DNA from: an uncultured Clostridia bacterium
Lineage (GTDB): Bacteria > Bacillota > Clostridia > Oscillospirales > Acutalibacteraceae
DNA length: 64,000 nt
Direction: 5' to 3'
NCBI GenBank assembly: GCA_937892525.1
Contig: CALAEV010000018.1
Coordinates: forward strand, 17,309-81,308
Notes under the pieces: generated by a model
Databases searched by the model: none
Told to the model about the DNA's origin: nothing
The model's input: only the letters and a program-made list of their open reading frames with translations
In this document: piece after piece, positions 1 through 8,146 of the stretch
Layout of the letters: every line of letters begins with the position of its first letter
How positions within the stretch are numbered: position 1 is the first letter of the stretch
Made by a program: the position numbers and the translations under genes

Positions 1-43
1 AAATATAAAGTACAGAAGTTCTTATAAGAGTTATAAACATAAA

Positions 44-115
44 ATCACCATTTTTATAGTTGCCTTAAAAAACAGTAATATTCTGTAAGTGTTGGCAAAT
101 AATTAAAATGGTGAT
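44..115 (+). promoter_or_regulatory. Inverted repeat that can mask the gerA ribosome binding site
   Basis: The 11 bases at 44-54 (ATCACCATTTT) are the exact reverse complement of 105-115, which contains the GGTGAT Shine-Dalgarno of gerA (110-115). In the mRNA these segments could pair and hide the ribosome binding site. The complementarity is seen directly; the regulatory role is inference. Confidence 0.35.
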
Positions 116-119
116 AGTT

Positions 120-1625
120 ATGAAAAATAATTGGTTTCAGAAAAAAGTTGAAGAAATAACAATGGAAAACGGTAGTGCCCAACAAAAAACTGAAGTCAGT
201 AAAGATTTGGATTTTAATGTAAGATATTTCAAATCTCAGCTTGGTAGTAGTTTTGATATAAAGTACAGAAATTGCACAGTAGGTAATAAAAATTTTGTGT
301 TTGTTATGGTTGATGGAATGTGCGACAGTCTGCTTATAACTGAACAGATTATGAATCCTATAATAAATGCAGATTTTAATGGTGTTGAAAATGAAAAACT
401 TGTTTATGACGCTGCCGACAGAGTATCTGCAAGTATTGATAAATCAATTACCAATGATTTAGATAAAGCAATAGCAGAACTGATTTCAGGCAATCTTGTA
501 ATGTTTTGTGAGGGCTCACAGTTTGCAGTACTCTTTGGTGTGCAGAAGTTCCCAAAAAGAACTCCTCTTGAGCCGAATACAGAAATGCAGGAGCGTGGCT
601 CTCGTGAGGGCTTTGTAGAAAGTTTTAAGGACAATATTACAATGCTTCGTCGTCGTGTGCGAAGTCCTGTTTTCAAGATTGAAACTATTGAAATAGGCAC
701 AACATCAAAAACAAGGGCTTGTGTCTGCTATATGTCCGATAGAGTAGAGCAGAAAACCCTTGACCGAGTTCTTAATAATCTTAAAAGTGCAGAAATTGAT
801 ACAGTATTGGGTGCAGGATATCTACAATCCTTTCTTGACACACCACATCCATCGATTTTTAGTGGTGTAGGATTTACCGAACGTCCTGATGTGGTTACTG
901 CAAAAATGGCAGAGGGTAAAATTTGCATAATCGTTGATGGCACACCAAACGCAATAATTGTGCCGTATCTTTTTATTGAACATTTTCATTCTCTTGACGA
1001 TTACCTTAAACGCCCATACTACGCAACATTTATAAGACTATTAAAGATAGCATCATTTTTAGTAAGCGTGTTTTTGCCCGGTCTTTATGTTGCCGTTTGC
1101 ACCTTTCATCAGGAAATTATTCCTGAAAGTATGATTTTTGGAATAACAGGACAAGAAAGCCGAACACCATTTCCAATAATGCTTGAGGCGATTTTTATTC
1201 ATCTTGTTTATGAGATTGTCCGTGAGGCAGGACTTCGTATGCCAAAAACAGTAGGTCACGCAATTTCGATTGTAGGCGCGTTGGTAATTGGTGAGTCGGC
1301 AGTTACGGCAGGAATTGTGTCAGCGCCTATGATAATTGTTGTAGGTCTTACTGCAGTAAGCTCATTTGTTGTTTCAACTCTTTATGAGCCTGTTGCTGTG
1401 CTTCGTTTTGCCTTTATTATAATTGGTGGACTTTCAGGACTTTACGGAATAATGTTAAGTTTTGCAGTGGTGCTTATAAATGCAGCTGCAATAAATCCTT
1501 ACGGCATACCGTTTACTTCACCAATGTCACCAACAAAACTTGGTGCTTGGCGTGATTTTATACTTCGTTCTGATTGGAGAAAACTGGGCAAACGACAAAT
1601 GCTCATAAATAAAATGGAGAAATAA
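120..1625 (+). CDS. gerA: GerA-family spore germination protein (A subunit)
   Basis: Product is the A subunit of a Ger-type nutrient germinant receptor, which sits in the inner membrane of the spore and triggers germination with its B and C partners. The roughly 500-residue protein has a soluble N-terminal half with the family-typical FVESFKDN and TLRR-like MLRRRVRSP segments, followed by four or five hydrophobic helices in the last 200 residues. The conserved PFPIMLEAIFIHLVYEIVRE stretch falls among those helices. I prefer the ATG at 120 because GGTGAT at 110-115 is a well-placed ribosome binding site; an in-frame ATG at 108 would overlap that site. It leads a gerA-gerB-gerC operon. Expression in the forespore under sigma-G is expected from the family, but no convincing sigma-G promoter was seen in the 119 bases available upstream. 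Confidence 0.93.
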   Translation: MKNNWFQKKVEEITMENGSAQQKTEVSKDLDFNVRYFKSQLGSSFDIKYRNCTVGNKNFVFVMVDGMCDSLLITEQIMNPIINADFNGVENEKLVYDAADRVSASIDKSITNDLDKAIAELISGNLVMFCEGSQFAVLFGVQKFPKRTPLEPNTEMQERGSREGFVESFKDNITMLRRRVRSPVFKIETIEIGTTSKTRACVCYMSDRVEQKTLDRVLNNLKSAEIDTVLGAGYLQSFLDTPHPSIFSGVGFTERPDVVTAKMAEGKICIIVDGTPNAIIVPYLFIEHFHSLDDYLKRPYYATFIRLLKIASFLVSVFLPGLYVAVCTFHQEIIPESMIFGITGQESRTPFPIMLEAIFIHLVYEIVREAGLRMPKTVGHAISIVGALVIGESAVTAGIVSAPMIIVVGLTAVSSFVVSTLYEPVAVLRFAFIIIGGLSGLYGIMLSFAVVLINAAAINPYGIPFTSPMSPTKLGAWRDFILRSDWRKLGKRQMLINKMEK

Positions 1626-1626
1626 A

Positions 1627-2712
1627 ATGATAACTAAAGGAAAAATTAGTGCATTTCAGTTTTATGTAATGTTGTTTTTAAGCCGTACGCTAACAACTGT
1701 CACATATATTTCGTCATACACCAAAGATGTGCGTATTTCAGATATGCTTGTGCAACCCATATTCAGAATAATATTTGGCGTTGTCATTATGATTCCGGTA
1801 TATGTGCTTTATAAGAAAAATGAAAATAAAAATCTTATTGATATAGTAAATGAAAAATCACCTGCATTTGCAAAGGCATTGTCAGTTTTTTATGTAATAG
1901 CATTTTTCTATTTTACTGTGGTTACAATAGCACGACTTGATGTTTTTACAGGAACAGTTGTGTTTCCTGAAACAAATGTGAATTTTATGATTATATTTGT
2001 AATACTATTCTGTTGTTACGGTGCATATTTAGGCTTTGAAGCGTTAGGCAGAAGTTCAGTTTTGTCTGTCGTTCTGGTAATACCTGCAATCATTTTTATT
2101 TTGTGTGCGTTGACTGACAAAGTTGATTTATTAAACCTTTCACCAGTATTTTATAACGGAGTTACACCAGTAATAAAAACTGCAATTGATTCAATAGGAC
2201 AAACAATAGAGTATGCAATAATTGCAATAGCCTTGCCAAAAGTCAATGGCAAAATTACAAAGGGATTTTTTGTTTGGCTTTTCTCACAGACTTTTTTAAT
2301 GGCAATACTATTTTTCTTTGCCGGTGCAGTTATGGGGAACTTTGCAAGCACTCAGTTATTCCCATTTCATACGCTGGCTTCTCTTGCTGAATTTGCTATG
2401 TTTGACCGTCTTGATGCAATTTTTACAAGTGTGTGGATTATGTGCGCATTTATTAAGGCATCTTTGCTTATTTTTTTACAGACAGATATTCTGGGCAAGG
2501 TGTTTCCAAAAATACAAAAAAGAACTTACCTTGTTGCAATCGGCGTAGTAACTATAATCACCAATCTTGTTGTTGCAGGTGAAATTGAAAGATTTTCAAT
2601 TATTGACAATTCGGTTATTAAAATTATTGTAACGGGAATTACAGTGCTACTAATTCCAATTATAGTGTTGATTTTTGCAAGAAAGGGGAGGTACGAATGC
2701 GCAGAGGATTGA
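1627..2712 (+). CDS. gerB: GerAB/GerKB-type germination permease
   Basis: This is the B subunit of the germinant receptor, a multi-pass membrane protein of the amino-acid permease-like spore germination family that is thought to bind the germinant. The 361 residues are almost entirely hydrophobic and fit about ten helices. The N-terminal FQFYVMLFLSRTLTT-type opening and the length are typical for GerAB/GerKB. The ATG lies one base after the gerA stop codon, so translation is probably coupled, and its 3' end overlaps gerC by 16 bases. The ligand cannot be predicted from sequence. Confidence 0.93.
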   Translation: MITKGKISAFQFYVMLFLSRTLTTVTYISSYTKDVRISDMLVQPIFRIIFGVVIMIPVYVLYKKNENKNLIDIVNEKSPAFAKALSVFYVIAFFYFTVVTIARLDVFTGTVVFPETNVNFMIIFVILFCCYGAYLGFEALGRSSVLSVVLVIPAIIFILCALTDKVDLLNLSPVFYNGVTPVIKTAIDSIGQTIEYAIIAIALPKVNGKITKGFFVWLFSQTFLMAILFFFAGAVMGNFASTQLFPFHTLASLAEFAMFDRLDAIFTSVWIMCAFIKASLLIFLQTDILGKVFPKIQKRTYLVAIGVVTIITNLVVAGEIERFSIIDNSVIKIIVTGITVLLIPIIVLIFARKGRYECAED

Positions 2713-3848
2713 TTATAATACTTGCCATAATTCTTGCACTTTTTACTTTCAGCGAAAATGAAGTTTATAAAAAAGACATTCGCAATCGTCTTGTAATTCA
2801 AGGGGTTGGTATCGATTTAGAAAAAGACGGCACATATACTGTGACTTTACAGGCAATTGACACTAATTCGTCAGAAGCCTCATCGGCTGAGGGCGCATCA
2901 CAACCACCACTAAAAGCATATAAACTGACAGGTGATACTGTTTACACAACAATAAAATCAGTAACTGAAAAAGAAGGTAAAATACCTTTATATTCCCAAA
3001 ACAGAATAATTTTAATTGGTAAGAGTATCACAAAAGAAAAAATGGATGATGTTATTGATTTTTTTGTTCGTGATGTAGAGGTAGGTGGAACGGTTTATAT
3101 TGCTGCTGCCGAAAAGACTGCCGGAGAAATTCTTACTGCTAAAAATGGTAAGGAACTAATAAGTGCCGAAAATCTTGAAAATAGTATTGAGGCTTATGAA
3201 TATGACGCAAAAATTTTTGCAACCGAGCTTTATGAACTTATAAATCGTTATAATTCAGGCTCAAAAGATTTTGCATTACCACTTTTCTCATTACAGGAAA
3301 AAGGTGACGAAAAATCCGTTGAGATTACAGGTACAGCACTTTTCGATAATACTAAATATCGCGAAGTGATATCAAAAAATGAGACAATATATCTTAATGT
3401 GTTGTCAGATGAAGTTTATAATACGGCTATTGCTTTTGATGGGGGAAAAGGCACAAAAGTTTCCCTTAACATTGTAAAATCAAAAACAAAAAGAACAGTT
3501 ACACTTGCAAAAGATATTCCCACTTTTAAGTTAAAAGTATATATGGACGCAGATATTGCCGAAATCAGTGGCGGTGTTACTAGTGCTATGACGGTAAAAG
3601 AGATTGAAGAAATTAAAGCCAAAGGTGAAGAATATATTGAAAAGAGTATAAAATCTACAATAGATTCCTTATATCATAAACATAATAGCGATGCTTGTGG
3701 TCTTGGTAGATTGTTATATATTTTTGAAAAAGACTTTTACCGTAAAAACGAAAAAAATATCGACTCCGTACTGAATAATAGTTTGTACGAAGTCGATGTG
3801 GAATTAAATATAAGACGAATAGGTCATGAATATTTAAGTGATTATTGA
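2697..3848 (+). CDS. gerC: Ger(x)C-family germination protein, no lipobox
   Basis: This is the C subunit of the germinant receptor, normally an outer-leaflet lipoprotein that cooperates with the A and B subunits. The protein starts with a hydrophobic leader (MRRGLIIILAIILALFTF), then a region matching Ger(x)C proteins (LVIQGVGIDLEKDGTYTVT; YSQNRIILIGKSI). The usual lipobox cysteine is absent: residues 1-30 contain no Cys, and the only cysteine visible is near the C-terminus (DACGLG). It may therefore be held by an uncleaved N-terminal helix. The ATG at 2697 follows GGGGAGG. The gene end overlaps the converging EAL-domain gene by 7 bases. Confidence 0.9.
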   Translation: MRRGLIIILAIILALFTFSENEVYKKDIRNRLVIQGVGIDLEKDGTYTVTLQAIDTNSSEASSAEGASQPPLKAYKLTGDTVYTTIKSVTEKEGKIPLYSQNRIILIGKSITKEKMDDVIDFFVRDVEVGGTVYIAAAEKTAGEILTAKNGKELISAENLENSIEAYEYDAKIFATELYELINRYNSGSKDFALPLFSLQEKGDEKSVEITGTALFDNTKYREVISKNETIYLNVLSDEVYNTAIAFDGGKGTKVSLNIVKSKTKRTVTLAKDIPTFKLKVYMDADIAEISGGVTSAMTVKEIEEIKAKGEEYIEKSIKSTIDSLYHKHNSDACGLGRLLYIFEKDFYRKNEKNIDSVLNNSLYEVDVELNIRRIGHEYLSDY

Positions 3849-6064
3849 TTTCTTTCAATAGTGTCGCAGAACTTGTGATATTCAAGTGGGTAACTGAAGT
3901 AATAACCCTGTACTATATCACAGTTCTGTGATTTGATGTATTCATACTGCTCGGCAGTTTCAATACCTTCGGCAATAATTGTAATATCAAGTTTTTTAGT
4001 CATATCAATAACACATTCAATTATGTTACGTCCTCGTGGATGTTCATAATCATCAATAAATGATTTGTCAAGCTTCAATGCGTCAATCGGCATTGATTTG
4101 AGAAGCATAAGTGAAGAATATCCTGTGCCGAAATCGTCGAGCAAAATCTTGAATCCCGCTTTATGAAGTCTTCGTAAAAGGCGTAAGAAACTTCTGCTAT
4201 TGTTGTGAAGAGTGGTTTCTGTAACTTCAAGATGAATGTGCGAAATATCAGCACCTGTTTCTTCAATAATATCAAGATATGTTTCAACAAGTTTAGGGTC
4301 GTGAAGTGTCTGCTGTGAAAGATTAACTGAAATGTCAATTGGCTCATAACCTTTTTTCAGTAAATCTTGTTGAATAGTACAAGCCTTACGGAATACAAAA
4401 CGGTCAATATCTTTGATAAATCCTCTTTCTTCTGCAATAGGAATAAACTCTGATGGTGGTACAAAAGTGCCGTCTTCACGTTTCCATCTTACAAGCATTT
4501 CGGCAGCACAGATTTTTCCTGTTTCGGTGTCATACTGTGGTTGAAGCACAACTGAAAGTTCATTATTTCTGATTGCGTGTGCAAGTTCATCAGAGAAAAG
4601 TTTTTTGCGTGTTAAATCACGTTTGATTTTACCTGTGTAAACTGCAATTGTTGACTCACTATCACCTTTAACGAGGGATTTAGCCATAACTGCACAGTTC
4701 TGCATTTTTTGAATATCAGTATTCTTTTCGGTTACATAATAAACACCAATGCTTGGAACAAGAATATAGTTTGACATATTCTTATCGTTGAATGTACGAC
4801 AATCAGCACAGAATTTATCAAGTCGTTTTATAAGCTCTTCTTCATTTGAATAACGAAGATAAACTGCAAATCTGTCTGCTGCAATACGACCTACAAACTC
4901 ATTATCTTTAAGCATTTTTCGCCATAGTGTATCTATGTGCTTAATGGTTTTGTTGCCCATTTCGTAACCGTAATAGTCATTTACAAGTTTAAAGTTATCA
5001 AGGTCCATAACCACATAAGCAGCTTTATTGTTTTTACTTAATTGCTTCTTAACATCAAGACAGAACTTGGCATAAGAAGCACCACCCGTAAGGCTATCAG
5101 TATAAAGAACTTTATCAAGTTCCTCTTTTTTACGCCGTTCTGACGAAACTGCATAAATGGTAAACAGAATAAATACGGTGACAAGGAAGAATGTCATTAT
5201 ACCAACATAAGAAAGTGCAGTGTTTCTGTTTTCAATTACAGCACTTGTAGGAATAACGCTGAACAAATACCAATCATTGAAGTTGAGTGGTGCATAGTAA
5301 AGATAAAAATCTGTATTTTGCGAAGAAAGAAGAACACCTGTTTCACCATTTTTCATATCTTCCTGAATGCCTGATATTCTGCTACCTTGATATTTCTCGT
5401 CAAGAGGAAGTGTGTAGAAAACATTTTCAATATTTCGAAATTTTTCGTTTTCGTGAGTGCTCATAATGTTGTTACCTTCGTAGTCAACAACAAAGAAAAA
5501 CTCACTTTTGTTGAAGGCACTTGACTCAAAGTTTGCCATAATCTGGTCTATTGTAAACACAAGAAAGAATACAGCTTTTGTTTCGCCCTCATGTTTTAAA
5601 GGAATGTGCATAACAAAAACTTCATCGCCATCAATACTTTCATTGGTTGCCATTCTGCAAACAATAAAACCATCTTTTTCTACACATTCTTTAATATGCT
5701 CATCGTTGGCAAGGTCTATTGATTTACCGTCAGACGTATATGCTTTTCCGTCAAGTGTTGCAATACCGTAACGTTTATAATGGTCGTTTTCAGGAATATC
5801 ACCAATGCTGTTTATTGCAGCTTTTGGATTGTCAAGTTTTGTTGTATCAACAGCCTCAGCAAAATAGTAAAGATATGCAGCTTGTTCTTGGAATTTAAAA
5901 CCTACGGACTCACCGTTTTTTGCAGAAAATTCTTTTAGGAATTCTTGATTTTGCTTGTCAAGTTCATTTGTAAGGAATAAAGGGAATGCAATAAGAATAG
6001 CGATTGCAAAAATACCTAAAAATATAAGGACAAAATAACGTGCAATAGTTGAATCCTTTCTCAT
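3842..6064 (-). CDS. Membrane sensor with degenerate GGDEF and intact EAL domain
   Basis: Predicted cyclic-di-GMP phosphodiesterase of the inner membrane. The order is: N-terminal helix (about residues 10-30), an extracytoplasmic Cache-like sensor region to about residue 300, a second helix (SYVGIMTFFLVTVFILFTIY), GGDEF domain, EAL domain. The GGDEF signature is replaced by AADRF, so cyclase activity is unlikely, and the domain may instead bind GTP or regulate. The EAL domain keeps the residues expected for catalysis: AEMLVRW (Glu retained), SVNLSQQ, LEVTET, DDFGTGYSSL, LKLDKSF and AEGIET. The ATG at 6064 is preceded by GAGGAGTG; an in-frame upstream ATG at 6106 lacks such a site. It converges on gerC and diverges from the phosphohexomutase gene. 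Confidence 0.9.
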   Translation of the reverse strand: MRKDSTIARYFVLIFLGIFAIAILIAFPLFLTNELDKQNQEFLKEFSAKNGESVGFKFQEQAAYLYYFAEAVDTTKLDNPKAAINSIGDIPENDHYKRYGIATLDGKAYTSDGKSIDLANDEHIKECVEKDGFIVCRMATNESIDGDEVFVMHIPLKHEGETKAVFFLVFTIDQIMANFESSAFNKSEFFFVVDYEGNNIMSTHENEKFRNIENVFYTLPLDEKYQGSRISGIQEDMKNGETGVLLSSQNTDFYLYYAPLNFNDWYLFSVIPTSAVIENRNTALSYVGIMTFFLVTVFILFTIYAVSSERRKKEELDKVLYTDSLTGGASYAKFCLDVKKQLSKNNKAAYVVMDLDNFKLVNDYYGYEMGNKTIKHIDTLWRKMLKDNEFVGRIAADRFAVYLRYSNEEELIKRLDKFCADCRTFNDKNMSNYILVPSIGVYYVTEKNTDIQKMQNCAVMAKSLVKGDSESTIAVYTGKIKRDLTRKKLFSDELAHAIRNNELSVVLQPQYDTETGKICAAEMLVRWKREDGTFVPPSEFIPIAEERGFIKDIDRFVFRKACTIQQDLLKKGYEPIDISVNLSQQTLHDPKLVETYLDIIEETGADISHIHLEVTETTLHNNSRSFLRLLRRLHKAGFKILLDDFGTGYSSLMLLKSMPIDALKLDKSFIDDYEHPRGRNIIECVIDMTKKLDITIIAEGIETAEQYEYIKSQNCDIVQGYYFSYPLEYHKFCDTIERNQ

Positions 6065-6173
6065 ATTTTCACTCCTCAAACAAAAGAAAATTAATATTAT
6101 GTTCATTATATCAATTTATAAAAGAAAAAGAAATAGTAAATATATATAAATACTTTCAATTTTTTGTTGCATA

Positions 6174-6217
6174 ATCCCCAACTGTAAATTGACAGTAAAG
6201 GGGATTTGTTGTATCAT
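6174..6217 (+). promoter_or_regulatory. Sigma-A promoter with overlapping inverted repeat
   Basis: TTGACA at 6189-6194 and TATCAT at 6212-6217 are separated by 17 bases and lie about 40 bases before the phosphohexomutase start. An interrupted palindrome (ATCCCC at 6174-6179 with GGGGAT at 6200-6205, and ACTGT at 6181-6185 with ACAGT at 6192-6196) covers the -35 box and could be an operator. Confidence 0.65.
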
Positions 6218-6254
6218 ATACTATATAAAATATGCCTGAAAAGAGGTAGTTAAA

Positions 6255-7895
6255 ATGACAATAAAAGAAAAATTTGACTTATGGTGCAGTTTTGATGAGA
6301 AAACTAGAAATGAGCTTCTCAGTATTACTGACGAAAAAGAAATTGAAGACAGATTTTATAAGGATTTAGAATTCGGTACAGGTGGACTTCGTGGAATTAT
6401 GGGTGCAGGTCCTAACCGTATGAATAAATATACTATTGCAAAGGCAACAAAGGGATATGCTGATTATCTTAAAAGCCGTTTTGATGGAGATATAAGCGTT
6501 GCTATTGCTTACGACTCACGAAACAACTCTCAGTATTTCTCACAGGTTGCAGCAGGAGTATTGGCTTCAAATGGTATTAAGGTTTATATTTACAATACTC
6601 TTATGCCAACTCCTGTGCTTTCATTTACTGCAAAGCATTTAGGTTGTAACGGTGGTATTGTGCTTACTGCAAGTCATAATCCAAAAGAGTATAACGGCTA
6701 CAAAATCTATGACGAAAAGGGTTGCCAGTTAGTTCCACAATTTGCAAATCAGGTTATAGGTTTCGTAAACTCAGTTGAAGATTTACAATCAGTTGAAATT
6801 ATGGATTTCAATGAGGGCGTAAATAATGGTAAAATCGTTGTAATCGGCGAAGAAGTACTTGCTGGTTTCTTGGCAGAAGTTAAAAAACAATCAATTTACG
6901 AAGAAAAGACAGACCTTAAAATCGTTTATACAGCACTTCACGGTACAGGTAATATTCCTGTAAGAAAAGCGCTAGCGGGTATGAATGTTTCAATCGTAAA
7001 ATCTCAGGAATTACCTGATGGTAATTTTAGTACAGTTCGATCTCCAAACCCTGAAGAAAAAGACGCATTAACTATTGCTATTGAACAGGCAAAACTTGAA
7101 AAAGCAGATTTAGTACTTGGTACTGACCCTGACTGCGACCGTGTTGGTATAGCAGTTTTACATAATGGCGAATATGTACTTATGACAGGTAATCAGGTTG
7201 GCGCACTTCTTGTTGATTTTGTTCTTTCTCATAAAAAAGACACATTAAGTGAAAAATCAACACTTGTAAAGACTATTGTTACAAGTGAAGTTGGTGCAGA
7301 TATTGCAAGAAGTTATGGACTTCAGATTGTTGACACTCTTACAGGCTTTAAGTATATCGGCGACCAGATTGGCAGATATGAAATCAATGGCGACAAAGAA
7401 TTTGTAATCGGCTATGAAGAGTCTTATGGCTATCTTGTAGGTACTCACGCTCGTGATAAAGATGCAGTTGTATCTTCAATGCTTATTTGCCAAATGGCAG
7501 CATACCACAAAAATAATGGCAGAACACTTGTTGATGCACTTAATAATATCTATGCAAAGTTTGGCTTTTATCTTGATGCACTTGATACATTTGTACTTAA
7601 AGGTAAAGACGGTGCAGAGAAAATCCAAAGCATTATGGCTAATATGCGTGAAAATTGCAAATCATTATTCGATAATATTAAAGATGTTCTTGACTACTCC
7701 AAGGGTATTGACGATTTGCCAAAAGAAAATGTGCTTAAATACACATTTACAGATGGTAGTTGGATTGCAGTAAGGCCGTCAGGCACAGAGCCAAAACTCA
7801 AAGTTTATTACTCAATGTGTGGCGAAACAAAAGAAATTGCAAACGGCAAACTTGAAAACATTCGTGCAATTCTCAAAAAAGAAATAGAAGGTTAA
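6255..7895 (+). CDS. Phosphoglucomutase/phosphomannomutase
   Basis: Alpha-D-phosphohexomutase that interconverts hexose-1-phosphate and hexose-6-phosphate in the cytoplasm. All four active-site loops are visible: the phosphoserine loop TASHNP with Ser140, the metal loop GTDPDCDRVG, the sugar loop EESYGYL and the phosphate loop RPSGTEPKLK. The EESYG form and the 546-residue length fit the Firmicutes PgcA-type phosphoglucomutases better than dedicated phosphomannomutases, but substrate cannot be settled by eye. The start ATG follows AAGAGGTAG. It leads a run with a NifU-like gene and an alpha-mannosidase and could join mannose or glucose phosphates to central metabolism. Confidence 0.92.
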   Translation: MTIKEKFDLWCSFDEKTRNELLSITDEKEIEDRFYKDLEFGTGGLRGIMGAGPNRMNKYTIAKATKGYADYLKSRFDGDISVAIAYDSRNNSQYFSQVAAGVLASNGIKVYIYNTLMPTPVLSFTAKHLGCNGGIVLTASHNPKEYNGYKIYDEKGCQLVPQFANQVIGFVNSVEDLQSVEIMDFNEGVNNGKIVVIGEEVLAGFLAEVKKQSIYEEKTDLKIVYTALHGTGNIPVRKALAGMNVSIVKSQELPDGNFSTVRSPNPEEKDALTIAIEQAKLEKADLVLGTDPDCDRVGIAVLHNGEYVLMTGNQVGALLVDFVLSHKKDTLSEKSTLVKTIVTSEVGADIARSYGLQIVDTLTGFKYIGDQIGRYEINGDKEFVIGYEESYGYLVGTHARDKDAVVSSMLICQMAAYHKNNGRTLVDALNNIYAKFGFYLDALDTFVLKGKDGAEKIQSIMANMRENCKSLFDNIKDVLDYSKGIDDLPKENVLKYTFTDGSWIAVRPSGTEPKLKVYYSMCGETKEIANGKLENIRAILKKEIEG

Positions 7896-7898
7896 GTT

Positions 7899-8132
7899 AT
7901 GAAAGATTACATAAATAATATAATCAAACCAAAGCTTCAGGGTGACGGTGGCGAAATCGATTTTGTATCTTATGAAAACGGTATTCTCACAGTACTTTTG
8001 CAAGGAGAATGCTCAAAATGTTTAATCGTTGACCGTTGCCTTACTTGGATTGAAAGTGAAGTTATGCGCGATATGGGCGAAAGTGTAAAGGTAGTTGCAC
8101 AGAAGAAAAAACCATTTTTCTGGGATAAGTAA
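7899..8132 (+). CDS. NifU C-terminal-domain (Nfu-type) iron-sulfur protein
   Basis: A stand-alone 77-residue NifU-like domain that probably carries or delivers Fe-S clusters. It shows the family pattern IKPKLQGDGGEIDFV near the N-terminus and the cluster-binding CxxC motif as CSKC around residue 47. The length matches single-domain Nfu proteins. The ATG lies only 3 bases after the mutase stop codon, so it is probably co-translated. A metabolic link between it and the sugar genes is not obvious. Confidence 0.9.
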   Translation: MKDYINNIIKPKLQGDGGEIDFVSYENGILTVLLQGECSKCLIVDRCLTWIESEVMRDMGESVKVVAQKKKPFFWDK

Positions 8133-8146
8133 GAGGTGAAGTGTAA

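Noticed and set aside
60..110. Sigma-G promoter of the gerA operon
   Set aside because: GTAAT (77-81) and CAAATAA (95-101) are only a weak match to the sigma-G pattern in both sequence and spacing.
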